Shown here in pieces: positions 31,202 through 40,957 of a stretch of DNA of 43,780 nt. The translations under genes were made by a program, and so were the position numbers. The notes under the pieces were generated by a model that had not been told where the DNA came from, ran no database searches, and saw nothing but the letters and a program-made list of their open reading frames with translations. The stretch lies in contig JADLDK010000031.1 of NCBI GenBank assembly GCA_020846715.1, positions 1-43,780 of the forward strand, written 5' to 3'. This DNA is from Armatimonadota bacterium. Its GTDB lineage: Bacteria; Armatimonadota; UBA5829; DSUL01. How positions within the stretch are numbered: position 1 is the first letter of the stretch; the number at the start of each line of letters is the position of its first letter.

Positions 31202-33037
31202 ATGGCTCTGCGTCCGCTCATCCCCCGCGAGATTCTCTTCGGCAATCCCGAGCGTATGAATGTGCGCCTGTCGCCGGACGGCTCGAAGATCGGGTACATC
31301 GCGCCCCATGAGGGTGTGCTTAACGTCTGGGTGCGCTCGCTGGAAGGCGGCGACGACCGGCCGGTCACCTTTGACAAACACCGCGGCATTCACGCGTTTT
31401 TCTGGGCGTTCGACGGGGAGCGGCTCTGCTACATTCAGGATAAGGACGGCGACGAAAACTGGCATGTTTACGCTGTCAATATCCAGTCAATGGAGGCGCT
31501 GGATCTCACGCCTTTTGAGAACGTACAGGCGCATATCATCTCTGTCCGGCCGGAACATCCGGACCGCATTCTCGTAGGGCTGAACAAGGAGGAGCCACAG
31601 CTTCACGACGTGTACAGCGTCAACATCCGCACCGGTGAGTGTGAGCTGCAGGTGGAAAACACCGGCGACATCCTCGGCTGGGACGCGGACTGGCACATGC
31701 AGGTGCGGGGCGCGAGCGCGCAGACGGGAGACGGCGGGACGGACCTGCGTCTGTATCACGCTGATTCCGGCGAGTGGGAGACACTGCTGCATGCGCCCTT
31801 TGGCGAAATGATAGGCGCGGTGGCTGTGACGCCGGATGGCGACGGCTTCTACATTATGAGCACGCTGGAATCCAACACCATGCGCATTCTGACTCTGGAT
31901 TTCAGCACGAAAGAACAGCGCGTTATCGCCGAGCGCCCGGATGTGGATGTGGACGGTAGCGCGGTTATCCACCCCACCAGGCACCATCTCCAGGCTGTGT
32001 CCTTCACACGCGCGCGGCAGGAGTGGATGTATCTGGATCCAGAGTTTGAGGCCAGCTTCAAAGAAGCGGCGCGGCTGCATCATGGAGATGCGGATCTCGT
32101 CAGCCGGGACATTGAAGACCGCGTCTGGATTGTGGCGTTTTCTTCTGATACAGACCCGGTACGCTACTACATCTTCAACCGGCAGAGCGGCGAAGCGCGC
32201 TATCTGTTCAGTCAGAACTCCCGCCTGGAAGAGGCTCCTCTCACGCCGATGCAGCCTGTGGACATTGCCACCCGTGACGGTTTGACGATGGTGTGCTACC
32301 TGAGTCTGCCGCCCGGAGTGGAGCCGAAGAATCTCCCGCTGGTGCTCAACGTCCACGGCGGCCCGTGGGCGCGCGATGAGTGGGGTCTCAACTCGGAGGT
32401 TCAGTGGCTGGCGAATCGCGGCTATGCGGTTCTGCAGGTGAACTACCGCGGGTCAACGGGCTTCGGTAAAGACTTTGTGAACGCCTCCAACAAGGAATGG
32501 GGCGGCAAGATGCACGAGGATCTGATTGACGCGGTGAACTGGGCGATTGAAAAGGGCTATGCAGACCCCGAGAAAGTCGCCATCTTCGGCTGGTCCTACG
32601 GCGGCTATGCGGCGCTGGTTGGCATGACGTTTACGCCGGAAGTCTTTGCCGCTGGAGTCGCCGGCGTTGGCATCAGCAATCTAATCTCCTGGTATCATAC
32701 GATTCCTCCCTACTGGGAGCCTTACCGGGAACAGCTCAATTTGAGGGTGGGCAATGCGGACACGGAGGAGGAGTTTATGCGCTCGCGTTCGCCTCTGTTC
32801 AGGGTTGATCAGATCAGAAATCCACTGCTGATAGCGCAGGGCGCCAACGACCCGCGAGTGCCGCGCGCAGAGGCGGACCAGATGGTGGAAGCGCTGCGCG
32901 CGCGGGGGATTGCCGTGGAGTACCTCCTGTTTGAAGACGAAGGGCACGGATTTGCGCGCCCTGAGAACCGGCTGACATTTTACGCCTCGGCTGAGAACTT
33001 CCTGTCCAGAGTGCTCGGCGGGCGTGTGGAGGCCTAG
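31202..33037 (+). CDS. S9 family peptidase (prolyl oligopeptidase-type)
   Basis: The protein is 611 residues from ATG 31202, with AAGGAG upstream. An N-terminal beta-propeller (about 10-345) contains repeats like LSPDGSKIGYIAP and WAFDGERLCYIQD. A C-terminal alpha/beta-hydrolase domain carries GWSYGG with Ser near 465, Asp near 550 (GANDPRVP) and His near 582 (DEGHGFARPENR). The oxyanion-hole strand VLNVHGGPWARDEWG is present. The enzyme cleaves short peptides, and the propeller excludes large proteins. No signal peptide is seen at this start. The 190 bases upstream hold a 6-bp hairpin CGGCGC/GCGCCG (31126-31141) and no convincing promoter. Confidence 0.92.
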   Translation: MALRPLIPREILFGNPERMNVRLSPDGSKIGYIAPHEGVLNVWVRSLEGGDDRPVTFDKHRGIHAFFWAFDGERLCYIQDKDGDENWHVYAVNIQSMEALDLTPFENVQAHIISVRPEHPDRILVGLNKEEPQLHDVYSVNIRTGECELQVENTGDILGWDADWHMQVRGASAQTGDGGTDLRLYHADSGEWETLLHAPFGEMIGAVAVTPDGDGFYIMSTLESNTMRILTLDFSTKEQRVIAERPDVDVDGSAVIHPTRHHLQAVSFTRARQEWMYLDPEFEASFKEAARLHHGDADLVSRDIEDRVWIVAFSSDTDPVRYYIFNRQSGEARYLFSQNSRLEEAPLTPMQPVDIATRDGLTMVCYLSLPPGVEPKNLPLVLNVHGGPWARDEWGLNSEVQWLANRGYAVLQVNYRGSTGFGKDFVNASNKEWGGKMHEDLIDAVNWAIEKGYADPEKVAIFGWSYGGYAALVGMTFTPEVFAAGVAGVGISNLISWYHTIPPYWEPYREQLNLRVGNADTEEEFMRSRSPLFRVDQIRNPLLIAQGANDPRVPRAEADQMVEALRARGIAVEYLLFEDEGHGFARPENRLTFYASAENFLSRVLGGRVEA

Positions 33038-33063
33038 TCTCCCACGTCACTCACCAGCGAGAT

Positions 33064-33627
33064 GTGAGCGGATCTGATCGTGGCGGTTGCTGTGGCGGTC
33101 TATTGCGGATTGTACGGGAGACAGCGTCTGAACAAGTGCTGAGACATCAGTTCTGGGAGATTATTGAGCGCAGCAGAAGCAGCTATGCGGACTGTGCGGA
33201 TCATGCGCGAAAGCTGAGCATCCTGCTGGAGGCGCTGAATCCGGAGGAGATCATCTCCTTTGACGCGCAACTGCGAGAGCTGCTGGTGCGGGCCTTCCGC
33301 TGGGATGTGTGGGGAGCGGCTTACATAGTGCTGGGCGGGTGCTCGGATGAGGAGTTTGAGTCTTTCAGGCTGTGGCTGATTGGTCAGGGTGAGGATGCTT
33401 TTGAGCAGGTTATCGCCGAACCCGAGGCCGTGCTGGAGTATCTGGCTGAAGAGGAACCTCCGCAGTGTGAAGAGCTGCTCTATGCGGCTTCCTGGGCCTA
33501 TGAAAACCAGACAGGCCGCCCTCTGCCGATCCCCGAAGTGAGCCACCCGCTGGAGCCGGAAGGAGAGCCGTGGGACGAGGAGGACCTGCGTACGATGTTT
33601 CCTGATCTCTATGAAGCCTGCCGCTGA
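33064..33627 (+). CDS. DUF4240 domain protein
   Basis: The predicted 187-residue protein matches the DUF4240 pattern: QFWEIIERSRSS, LLEALNPEEIISFDAQL, then WDVWGAAYIVLGGCSDEEFESFRLWLIGQGEDAFEQVIAEPE. The family has no known function; it is common in Actinobacteria and others, sometimes near toxin-like or WGR genes. The start is uncertain: GTG 33064 has no strong ribosome-binding site and the first about 25 residues (before HQFWEII) are Gly/Cys-rich and not family-like. A later GTG just before LRHQFW is an alternative. It lies 26 bases after the peptidase and may be cotranscribed. Confidence 0.75.
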   Translation: MSGSDRGGCCGGLLRIVRETASEQVLRHQFWEIIERSRSSYADCADHARKLSILLEALNPEEIISFDAQLRELLVRAFRWDVWGAAYIVLGGCSDEEFESFRLWLIGQGEDAFEQVIAEPEAVLEYLAEEEPPQCEELLYAASWAYENQTGRPLPIPEVSHPLEPEGEPWDEEDLRTMFPDLYEACR

Positions 33628-33749
33628 GAACACTCTCCGGCTGGACGGATTTCATCCGGGTACAGGCAGGGAAGCGCGGGGATTTGCCGAACCCATACGC
33701 TGTTTGTGTAAGTCATGCGAACAGCACATTTGCGTAAGGATTACTAACC

Positions 33750-34481
33750 ATGGGCGATATTCGAGTAACAGTCTGGCACGAGTTCCGGCACGAAAAAGAC
33801 GGGCAGCACCCTTCCGGCAAGATTTACCCGGAAGGCATGCATAAACCTATCGCGGACTATCTGAACGCGCAACCGGGCCTGAGCGCGCGCACGGCCACTC
33901 TGGATGAACCGGAGCACGGTCTTACCGAAGAGGCGCTGGCCAACACCGACGTCCTGACGTGGTGGGGGCACATGGCTCACGGTGACGTGCGGGACGACAT
34001 CGCCGAGCGCGTTGTGCAGCGGGTCTGGCAGGGGATGGGGCTGATTGTTCTGCATTCGGCGCACTTCTCCAAAGTCTTCAAGCGTCTGATGGGCGCTTCA
34101 TGCGACTTGAAGTGGCGGGAAGCCGATGAAAAGGAGCGCATCTGGGTTGTGGAACCCGGACACCCTATCGCCAACGGTCTGCCTCACTATTTCGAGCTTG
34201 AAAAGGAGGAGATGTACGGCGAGCGCTTCGACATTCCACAGCCTGATGAGCTGGTGTTTATCTCGTGGTTTGAGGGCGGCGAGGTCTTCCGGTCCGGCTG
34301 CTGCTGGACGCGGCAGAAGGGGCGCATCTTCTACTTCCGGCCCGGGCATGAGTCTTATCCCACCTATTACAATGAGACCATTTTGAAGGTTATCGCCAAC
34401 GGCGTACGCTGGGCTGCGCCGCAGGAAGGCGCAGAGCAGGTGTACGGGCACTGTGAGCCGCTGGAGCAGATAGGCAGATAG
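33750..34481 (+). CDS. ThuA-like domain protein
   Basis: The protein is 243 residues with the class-I glutamine amidotransferase-like ThuA fold: the beginning [14 protein letters not shown], the [14 protein letters not shown] strand-loop, [19 protein letters not shown] in the middle, and [69 protein letters not shown] near the end. ThuA proteins are linked to trehalose or other sugar utilisation, but enzymatic function is unproven for most. No signal peptide. ATG 33750 follows AAGGA by 10 bases. It lies just before the O-methyltransferase gene. Confidence 0.85.
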   Translation: MGDIRVTVWHEFRHEKDGQHPSGKIYPEGMHKPIADYLNAQPGLSARTATLDEPEHGLTEEALANTDVLTWWGHMAHGDVRDDIAERVVQRVWQGMGLIVLHSAHFSKVFKRLMGASCDLKWREADEKERIWVVEPGHPIANGLPHYFELEKEEMYGERFDIPQPDELVFISWFEGGEVFRSGCCWTRQKGRIFYFRPGHESYPTYYNETILKVIANGVRWAAPQEGAEQVYGHCEPLEQIGR

Positions 34482-34509
34482 GGAGCAGGGAAGGGGAGAG
34501 GCGGAGTTG

Positions 34510-35073
34510 ATGCTGGATCCGAAAATTGATTCGTTCCTGAAGGAGCTGGAGGGCTTTGCCCGTGAGAATGACCGGATGTGGAACATCCCGCCGGAGACCG
34601 GACGATTCCTGCACATGCTCGTGCGGGCGACCAACGCCCAGAGCGCTCTTGAAGTCGGGATGTCCAACGGCTATTCGGGTATCTGGATAGCTTCGGCGCT
34701 GCGCAGCACTGGCGGTCACCTGACCACGCTGGAAGCTGACCCGTGGAAAGTGGAGCTTGCGACAGAGAACTTCGCAAAGGCGGGTTTGCAGGACATCATC
34801 ACGATCGTGGAGGGCGATGCGCGGGAGAATCTCGGCAGTCTCGAGGGCGTCTTTGATTTTGCGTTTGTCGATGCGACGAAAGATCAGTACCTCACCTACC
34901 TCAAGCTCATAGAGCCGAAGATGGCGCCCAATTCCCTGATTTTCGCCGACAACGCTATCAGCCACGGCGCCAGTATGCAGGACTACTTTGATCACATCCA
35001 GAGCTCAAGCGGCCTGGAAGGTGTCATGGTTCCCATCGGCACAGGCGTCATGATGGCGCTGAAAGACGCGTGA
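34510..35073 (+). CDS. Class I SAM-dependent O-methyltransferase (family 3)
   Basis: The protein is 187 residues. SAM site SALEVGMSNGYSGIWIASAL (about 45-65) with acidic LEADP at the end of strand 2, then DFAFVDATKDQYLTYLKLI and NSLIFADNA, matching catechol O-methyltransferase-like enzymes. Metal-dependent transfer to a hydroxyl of a small phenolic or related substrate is likely; identity unknown. ATG 34510 (TTG 34507 in frame) follows GGAG-rich sequence. The final TGA overlaps the GTG start of ispDF, so translation is coupled. Confidence 0.86.
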   Translation: MLDPKIDSFLKELEGFARENDRMWNIPPETGRFLHMLVRATNAQSALEVGMSNGYSGIWIASALRSTGGHLTTLEADPWKVELATENFAKAGLQDIITIVEGDARENLGSLEGVFDFAFVDATKDQYLTYLKLIEPKMAPNSLIFADNAISHGASMQDYFDHIQSSSGLEGVMVPIGTGVMMALKDA

Positions 35074-36245
35074 GCCCGGCGAGAGTGCCGGAGGTCTGCG
35101 GAATCATCGTGGCTGCGGGGCAGTCATCGCGCTTTGGCGGGCGTGCGAAAGTGCTGGCGGCTCTTCTGGGACATCCGGTGCTGGAGTGGTCTATCCGGGC
35201 GCATGCCGCCTGCGAGGCGGTCCGGCAGATAGTTGTCGTAGGGCAGCGTGAGCATCGCGCCGAGATCGAGCTGATGCTTCAGGAGTGCGGCGCAGGCGGC
35301 AAGGCTTCGGTCTTTGCTGAAGGCGGCGCAGACCGGCAGGCATCTGTGCGCAGCGGACTGGCACACGCGCGCGGAGATCTGGATCTGATTTCAATTCATG
35401 ACGGGGCCCGCCCGGGTGTAAGCGCGTCTTTGATTGAACAGGTAGCGGCGCAGGCAGAGGTGAGCGGCGCGGCTGTGGCGGCCCAGAGGGTGCACGATAC
35501 GGTGAAGCGGTGCACGACCGACGGGGTGGTGGAGGAGACGCTGGATCGGTCGCGGCTGTGGCGCATTGCGACACCTCAGATTTTCCGCCGGGAGCTGATT
35601 GTCCGGGCGCATGAGGATTCCTCTGAGGCGGCAACCGACGATGCGGCTCTAGTGGAGCGCAGCGGGCACAGAGTCAGTGTAGTGGAAGCGGATGAGCGGA
35701 TTGGAAAGATTACGACGGCTCTGGATCTGCGCGCGCTGGAAGGGATGCTGGGAGGCGAGAGCATGCGCGTTGGCTTTGGTTACGATATTCACAGGACTGA
35801 TCCGTCACGCTCGCTTTTTCTCGGAGGTGTGCATTTTCCAGAAGGGCCCGGCCTCAGCGGGCACTCAGATGCGGACGTGGTGTGTCATGCGGTGGCGGAT
35901 GGGCTTCTGGGCGCCGCAGCGCTGGGTGATATCGGACGCCACTTTCCCAACACAGACCCGCGCTATGCCGGTATTTCCAGTCTGGAGCTGCTCAGGGAGG
36001 TTGCCGCCAGACTGAGAGAGGCTGGAGCTCGAGTCATAAACGTGGACGCGGTGCTGATTGCGGAGCGGCCAAAAATAGCGGACAGGGTGGATGAAATGCG
36101 CGCGCGCATGGGGCAGGCGCTTGGAGTGGACGTTGAGAGGATCAGCGTCAAGGCGACAACGGCGGAGAAGACAGGGCCGGCCGGGCGCGGAGAGTGTATG
36201 GAGGCGCATGCGGTAGCTCAGATTGCATTGTGTTCCGCGCGGTGA
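35070..36245 (+). CDS. ispDF: Bifunctional IspD/IspF of the MEP isoprenoid pathway
   Basis: The protein is 391 residues, a fusion of two MEP-pathway enzymes. Residues about 1-225 are IspD (2-C-methyl-D-erythritol 4-phosphate cytidylyltransferase): IVAAGQSSRFGGRAKVL, then IHDGARPG and the TPQIFRRELI end. Residues about 231-391 are IspF (ME-cPP synthase): GFGYDIHR, GHSDADVVCHAVADGLLGAAALGDIGRHFPNTDP and the Zn and substrate loop ending GECMEAHAVAQI. The two reactions act before and after IspE, which is not here. The fused form is known in several groups. GTG 35070 overlaps the previous stop by GTGA. Confidence 0.95.
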   Translation: MSPARVPEVCGIIVAAGQSSRFGGRAKVLAALLGHPVLEWSIRAHAACEAVRQIVVVGQREHRAEIELMLQECGAGGKASVFAEGGADRQASVRSGLAHARGDLDLISIHDGARPGVSASLIEQVAAQAEVSGAAVAAQRVHDTVKRCTTDGVVEETLDRSRLWRIATPQIFRRELIVRAHEDSSEAATDDAALVERSGHRVSVVEADERIGKITTALDLRALEGMLGGESMRVGFGYDIHRTDPSRSLFLGGVHFPEGPGLSGHSDADVVCHAVADGLLGAAALGDIGRHFPNTDPRYAGISSLELLREVAARLREAGARVINVDAVLIAERPKIADRVDEMRARMGQALGVDVERISVKATTAEKTGPAGRGECMEAHAVAQIALCSAR

Positions 36246-36281
36246 GCCTGCCTGTGCCTCAGTGCGAGGGGGTGGGTTCGT

Positions 36282-36310
36282 TTGACAGCCACCCGGCTAT
36301 TTGGTACACT
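36282..36310 (+). promoter_or_regulatory. Near-consensus promoter of hpf
   Basis: TTGACA (36282-36287) and TACACT (36305-36310) with exactly 17 bases between. The predicted start lies near 36317, 12 bases before ATG 36329, so the leader is short. Confidence 0.85.
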
Positions 36311-36328
36311 TTGAGGCGAAGAGAACAG

Positions 36329-36913
36329 ATGGGAGAAACTGCCCGGTCAATGCTGGTAACTGTCAAAGGGAAGAATGTCGAGGTCACCCCGGCCTTGCGA
36401 GATTACGCTGAGAAGAAGCTGTCCAGGCTGTCGAAGTATTTCGGGGAGATAAAAGAAGCGCGGGTCGTGCAGAGTGTCCAGCGCAATCAGCACATTGTCG
36501 AGGTGATGCTGGAGGGCGATGGGGTGCTGCTGCGGGGCGAGGAGCGCGGAGCGGACATGTACGCGGCCGTCGATCTGGTGCTGGAGAAGCTGGAGCATCG
36601 CGTGAAGAAGTTCAAGGGCAAGCTCCACAACCGCGCCCACCAGCAGGGGCCGCGCGAGAAGGAACACCTCAAGGAACGGACGGTCACGGAGGCGCAGACA
36701 CCCGAGGGCGTTGTCCCGGAGGAAGAGTACGAACCCACCATTGCCCGCGTCAAGCGCTTTGCCGCCAAGCCGATGGCGCCAGAGGAAGCGGCCCGGCAGA
36801 TGGAGCTTCTGCATCACGACTTTTTCGTTTTTGTTAACTCTGAGTCTTCTGAGGTGAGCGTGGTTTACCGGCGCAAACATGGAGATTACGGTCTCTTGGT
36901 GCCGGACTACTAG
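36329..36913 (+). CDS. hpf: Ribosome hibernation promoting factor, long form
   Basis: The protein is 194 residues from ATG 36329; ATG 36350 is in frame. The N-terminal RaiA/HPF domain (about 8-105) shows MLVTVKGKNVEVTPALRDYAEKKLSRLSKYF and VEVMLEGDGVLLRGEERGADMYAAVDLVLEKLEHRVKKFKGK. A linker is followed by the C-terminal dimerisation domain (ARVKRFAAKPMAPEEAARQMELLHHDFFVFVNSESSEVSVVYRRKHGDYGLLVPDY). Long HPF alone forms 100S ribosome dimers in stationary phase. The strong promoter just upstream suggests growth-phase or stress control, but no stress-sigma signature was recognised. Confidence 0.95.
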   Translation: MGETARSMLVTVKGKNVEVTPALRDYAEKKLSRLSKYFGEIKEARVVQSVQRNQHIVEVMLEGDGVLLRGEERGADMYAAVDLVLEKLEHRVKKFKGKLHNRAHQQGPREKEHLKERTVTEAQTPEGVVPEEEYEPTIARVKRFAAKPMAPEEAARQMELLHHDFFVFVNSESSEVSVVYRRKHGDYGLLVPDY

Positions 36914-37054
36914 TACCGGTTTTGGCGCGGCTATGGCCGCATTGAAACACTGATTCTTGCAGGAGAGTTGTACGGACTACAGTATTATCTGCTCTTGCCG
37001 CTGCGTTAGCGGCTGACCAGGACGCCGGTGTCTGACAGGCAAAACAGGACAAAA

Positions 37055-38725
37055 ATGATAGACACACAGCGCGCTGCTGACGCAGTTTCCCCTCTGGATC
37101 GCATCCGGCAGGCTTACCAGCCTCGTCTTCCTCGCGGGCTAAGCGGATCGATTCGGCTCCATCTGGACCCGGAGCCGCTGGTCTCTGACTACCCGGCTCA
37201 GATTCTCGAGGAGTTTCCGAACTCACTCAACAAGCCGGTGGTCCGCTTTGTGCAGGGCGAAGGCGGCCTCACGACTGAGGCGATTACTGTTGGTGTTGTG
37301 TTTTCCGGCGGACAGGCGCCTGGCGGACACAACGTCATCGCGGGGCTACTGGATGCTTTGAAGAGCGCCAACCCGGAAAGCCGGCTTATCGGGTTTCTCG
37401 ATGGGCCTATCGGCATTGTCAAAGACAACTGGATTGAGCTGACTCCAGAGCTTGTACAGGCGTACCGGAACACGGGCGGGTTCGATATGATCGGCTCGGG
37501 GCGTGACAAGATCGAAAAGGCGGCTGATCTGGCGGCCTGCAAAAAGACTCTGGAAAGCCATAACGCGCGGGGTCTGGTGGTCATCGGCGGGGACGACTCC
37601 AACACAAACGCCGCCGTGATGGCTGAGTACTTCCTGCAGCAGAAGAGCAGTGTTCAGGTGATTGGCGCTCCAAAGACTATTGACGGGGACCTGAAGAACG
37701 ATCTGATTGACGCGAGTTTTGGCTTTGATACGGCCGCCAAGGTGTATTCCGAGCTGGCTGGTTCTATCTGCCGCGACTCCGCCTCCGCGCGCAAGTACTA
37801 TCACTTCATTCGCTTGATGGGACGCGCCGCCAGCCATGTGACTCTGGAAGTGGCGCTTCAGATTCATCCAAACCTCACAATCATTTCCGAGGAAGCTGAA
37901 GCCGCCCAGTGGACTCTGGAGCAGGTGGTTGATCAGATTGTGGATGTGGTTGTCCGCAGGTCGGCAGCGGGTAAAAACTACGGCGTGATTGTCATTCCGG
38001 AAGGTCTGCTGGAGTTTCTGGCTGATGTTAAGGTGATGATCAGCGAGCTCAGCGACATTCTTGCCGCGGATGAAAGCCACATTAAGACCCTCAAGCGCCG
38101 CACAGACCGCGTGGATTACTTCAACCAAAAGATGTCACCGGCCGCTGCGGCGACCTACGCCTTTCTGCCGGATTCCATCCAGCTTACGCTGCTCAAGCGC
38201 GACAAACACGGCAACATTCCGCTGTCGCAGGTGGAGACGGAAGAGCTTCTGATGGGTCTGGTGTCACAGAAGCTCAAAGCCCTCAAGAGCGAGGGCAAGT
38301 ACAGCGGGTCGTTCTCTCCGCTGGGGCATTTCTTCGGGTATGAGGGACGGTGCGTGCAGCCCTCCAACTTCGACGCGGACTACTGCTATGCGCTGGGGTA
38401 CACAGGCGCGCAGCTCATTCGCGGAGGTGTTACGGGCTACACGATCAGCGCACAGAATCTGGCAGCGCCAGTAGAGGACTGGCAAATGGGCGGTGTTCCG
38501 GTCACAAGCATGCTGGTCATTGAACAGCGCAAGGGCAAGCCAAAGCCAGTCATAAAGAAGACGCTGGTAGATTTGCAGCGTGGGCCGTTCCGCTACTTCG
38601 CCAGCCACCGCGGCGACTGGGTGGAGAAAGACGCTTTTCTGTATCCCGGTCCGATTCAGTACTTTGGGCCGTCAGATGTCTGTGACGCGCGCACCAAGAC
38701 GCTGGAGCTGGAAGCCGAAGACTGA
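37055..38725 (+). CDS. pfp: Diphosphate-dependent 6-phosphofructokinase (PFP)
   Basis: The protein is 556 residues from ATG 37055, with AGGA 6 bases upstream; GTG 37028 is in frame. Long PFP architecture: SGGQAPGGHN (about 84-93), GGDDSNTNA (about 178-186) and KTIDGD (about 207-212). The Asp in GGDDS and the Lys in KTIDGD mark pyrophosphate rather than ATP use. The enzyme reversibly phosphorylates fructose 6-phosphate with PPi in the cytoplasm, so it can serve glycolysis and gluconeogenesis. The 140 bases upstream contain a hairpin GCCGCT-GCGTT-AGCGGC at 36997-37013. The ROK glucokinase follows 122 bases downstream. Confidence 0.95.
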   Translation: MIDTQRAADAVSPLDRIRQAYQPRLPRGLSGSIRLHLDPEPLVSDYPAQILEEFPNSLNKPVVRFVQGEGGLTTEAITVGVVFSGGQAPGGHNVIAGLLDALKSANPESRLIGFLDGPIGIVKDNWIELTPELVQAYRNTGGFDMIGSGRDKIEKAADLAACKKTLESHNARGLVVIGGDDSNTNAAVMAEYFLQQKSSVQVIGAPKTIDGDLKNDLIDASFGFDTAAKVYSELAGSICRDSASARKYYHFIRLMGRAASHVTLEVALQIHPNLTIISEEAEAAQWTLEQVVDQIVDVVVRRSAAGKNYGVIVIPEGLLEFLADVKVMISELSDILAADESHIKTLKRRTDRVDYFNQKMSPAAAATYAFLPDSIQLTLLKRDKHGNIPLSQVETEELLMGLVSQKLKALKSEGKYSGSFSPLGHFFGYEGRCVQPSNFDADYCYALGYTGAQLIRGGVTGYTISAQNLAAPVEDWQMGGVPVTSMLVIEQRKGKPKPVIKKTLVDLQRGPFRYFASHRGDWVEKDAFLYPGPIQYFGPSDVCDARTKTLELEAED

Positions 38726-38847
38726 CGAGTCCCCGGACTCCGGACACGCTCTGAACAGATAGCGCACAAAGCCGGCTGAGCCTCGCGCACCGTCAGGGAC
38801 TGTACTCAGCCTCGCACTCAAGCACACATAGTCAACACGAGGAACGC

Positions 38848-39831
38848 ATGAAGCTCAACCAGTCGGGAAAATATATTATTGGCGTGGACATCGGCGGTAC
38901 AAACGTGCGCGCCGCGGTGACGGACCGGGCGGGCAAGGCTTTCGGTGAGAGCCGCAACAAGACGCTGGCGGACGATGGCCCCAAGGCTGTCCTGGCTCAG
39001 ATTGTCAAGACAGTCCAGGAGGCTATGGCCAGTGGCGAGGTCACGGCGGAGCAGATTACCGGCGTCGGTTGTGGAATGCCTGGAAGGACCAACCGGGAAG
39101 GTGTTGTCACCTGGTCGCCCAACTTCGTTGACATTGAGGGCTTTGAGCTGGTTGGCGGGCTGAGCAAGGCCCTGAACATGGCCGTGCTGGTGGAAAACGA
39201 CGTCAATACCGCCGCGGTGGGGGAGTTTCGCTTTGGCGCTGGGCAGGGAGTTGACAGCCTCGTTATGCTCACGCTTGGCACGGGCATAGGTGGCGGCATT
39301 ATCCTGAACCGCCAGCTCTGGCGGGGAGCGAATGCGGGCGCGGCGGAGATCGGTCACATGGTGGTCAATCCGGGTGGCCGGAAGTGTGAGTGTGGCAATC
39401 ACGGATGTCTGGAAGCGATGGCGCAGCGCGACGCGATCGTGGAGCGCGCGGCTCGCAAGATGCAGGCGGGGATGCCAAGCTCTCTGGCGGAAGAGGCGGA
39501 CTATCAGGTGGACAAAATCACTCCTGAGATTATCTCCCGCCATGCCGCCAGCGGCGATGAGCTCTGTCTGGAGACCCTGGCGGAGACCGGTCACTGGGTC
39601 GGCATCGGAATCGCCAACTGTATCAATCTGCTCAATCCCGATATGGTCATCGTGGGCGGTGGCATCGCTCAGGCGGGTCCGCCGCTCTGGGAGCCGCTAA
39701 AGCGCGGAGTGCGGGCGTATGCCATTCAGGAATCCAGAGTTGTCTGCCAGGTAGTTGAGTCCAAACTGGGTGACGACGCGGGGATTATGGGCGGAGTTGT
39801 GCTTGTGCTGCAGGCGCTGGAGAGAGCGTAA
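38848..39831 (+). CDS. glk: ROK family glucokinase
   Basis: The protein is 327 residues with ROK kinase motifs: ATP site GVDIGGTN (12-19), the sugar-binding END (NDVNTAAVGE, about 117-126), EIGHM with His 170, and the ROK zinc signature with Cys at 180, 182 and 187 (CECGNHGC). The late DMVIVGGGIAQAG motif is also present. It phosphorylates glucose, possibly other hexoses or N-acetyl-sugars, with ATP. The start ATG has GAGGA 6 bases upstream. Adjacent to PPi-phosphofructokinase it fits a glycolytic entry module; cotranscription is possible but the gap is 122 bases with a weak hairpin GAGTCC/GGACTC at 38727-38740. Confidence 0.95.
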   Translation: MKLNQSGKYIIGVDIGGTNVRAAVTDRAGKAFGESRNKTLADDGPKAVLAQIVKTVQEAMASGEVTAEQITGVGCGMPGRTNREGVVTWSPNFVDIEGFELVGGLSKALNMAVLVENDVNTAAVGEFRFGAGQGVDSLVMLTLGTGIGGGIILNRQLWRGANAGAAEIGHMVVNPGGRKCECGNHGCLEAMAQRDAIVERAARKMQAGMPSSLAEEADYQVDKITPEIISRHAASGDELCLETLAETGHWVGIGIANCINLLNPDMVIVGGGIAQAGPPLWEPLKRGVRAYAIQESRVVCQVVESKLGDDAGIMGGVVLVLQALERA

Positions 39832-39997
39832 ACTCCAAAAGCTCAGGCTGAGGAGCCGAATCGCAGGCCTTGCGCGTCTCATACAGGGTATCCGTGTGAT
39901 GTGTCCCTCAGCAGGTGACTGCAAGTAAGAAACCTGCCAGCAAAACAAGCCTTCAGCGCACTGCCGGGCTGAGGACGAAGGACAGGAGAAAGAAACA

Positions 39998-40957
39998 ATG
40001 ACCGTTTCGAAACTGCTGCGAGCTCTTCTGGCGCTTGTTGCGGGAGTGTGCGTAGCGTCCCCGGGGTGTTGTGATTTTACGTTCGTTCAGATCAGTGACA
40101 TCCACGTGACTCCTGAGAAGTCCGAGGTCGGGCAGAATTGGGCCCGCAACCGCGAAGCTTTGATCCGTCAGGTAAACGCGCAGCGGCCGGACTTTGTCAT
40201 CGTTACGGGAGATCTCACAGAGACCGGCGCAAGCGCGGATTTCCGGGCGCTGAAGGGCTGGCTGCGCAAGTTTGACGCGCCGGTTTACGTGGTGCCTGGC
40301 AACCACGACGTCGGCCGCAGAGTCAGCCGCTCCCCCGCTCGCTCCGCCAAGCCTCCTTACACCCGCTCTTTGCTGAATTACGAGCGAGTTTTCGGGCGGT
40401 CTTTCTATTCCTTTGCGCACGAGAACGCCTACTTCATCTTCATGAACTCCGGACTGTTTTCGACGGATAACCCGCGTTACCCGTATCAGCGTATGCGCGA
40501 GATGGAAGCCGCGCAATGGCTGGATTCTGAGCTGCGCTATGCGAACAATGCGGCCTACCCCCTTGTGTTTGTCCTGCAGCACTATCCGCTCAAGGAAACT
40601 CAAGGGTTGGGTGACACGCTGAATCGCGCGGAGGTTTCAGCGCTGATGTTTGGGCATATCCACCGTTTTACAAGTGGCGTGAGAGGCAGGGTACTGACGG
40701 TGTCTGTATCTTCGTCCAAGGGAGGCGCCGCGCCAAACGCGCTTCCGTGTTTTGCGCTCGTAAAAGTCAGCGGGGACGGCGCTATCTACAACTATATTGC
40801 GGCGAACGGAGAGGTTGTTCGTCCGCCCGTGAGTATCCCGGCGAGGGCTGTCGGTAGCAATACGCTGTGGGACGTGCGAAGCGCGCTCTTTCCCCGGCTT
40901 CCGGCTGCGTCGCTGGAGCGCATACTCCCGGAGCCACGTGAGGGACACAGACTATGA
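39998..40957 (+). CDS. Secreted metallophosphoesterase (calcineurin-like)
   Basis: The protein is 319 residues. A signal peptide spans about 1-25 (to PGCCDF). Metal ligands in the usual order: SDIH (D34, H36), GDLTE (D72), GNHD (102-104), HYPL near 195 and GHIH near 220. Calcineurin-like enzymes hydrolyse phosphomono- or phosphodiesters using two metal ions; here outside the cytoplasm. A short insertion after GNHD (RRVSRSPARSAKPPYTRS) is rich in Arg, Ser and Pro. AGGAG lies 9 bases before the ATG. Its last codons overlap the next gene (ATGA), so the three genes are translationally coupled. Confidence 0.9.
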   Translation: MTVSKLLRALLALVAGVCVASPGCCDFTFVQISDIHVTPEKSEVGQNWARNREALIRQVNAQRPDFVIVTGDLTETGASADFRALKGWLRKFDAPVYVVPGNHDVGRRVSRSPARSAKPPYTRSLLNYERVFGRSFYSFAHENAYFIFMNSGLFSTDNPRYPYQRMREMEAAQWLDSELRYANNAAYPLVFVLQHYPLKETQGLGDTLNRAEVSALMFGHIHRFTSGVRGRVLTVSVSSSKGGAAPNALPCFALVKVSGDGAIYNYIAANGEVVRPPVSIPARAVGSNTLWDVRSALFPRLPAASLERILPEPREGHRL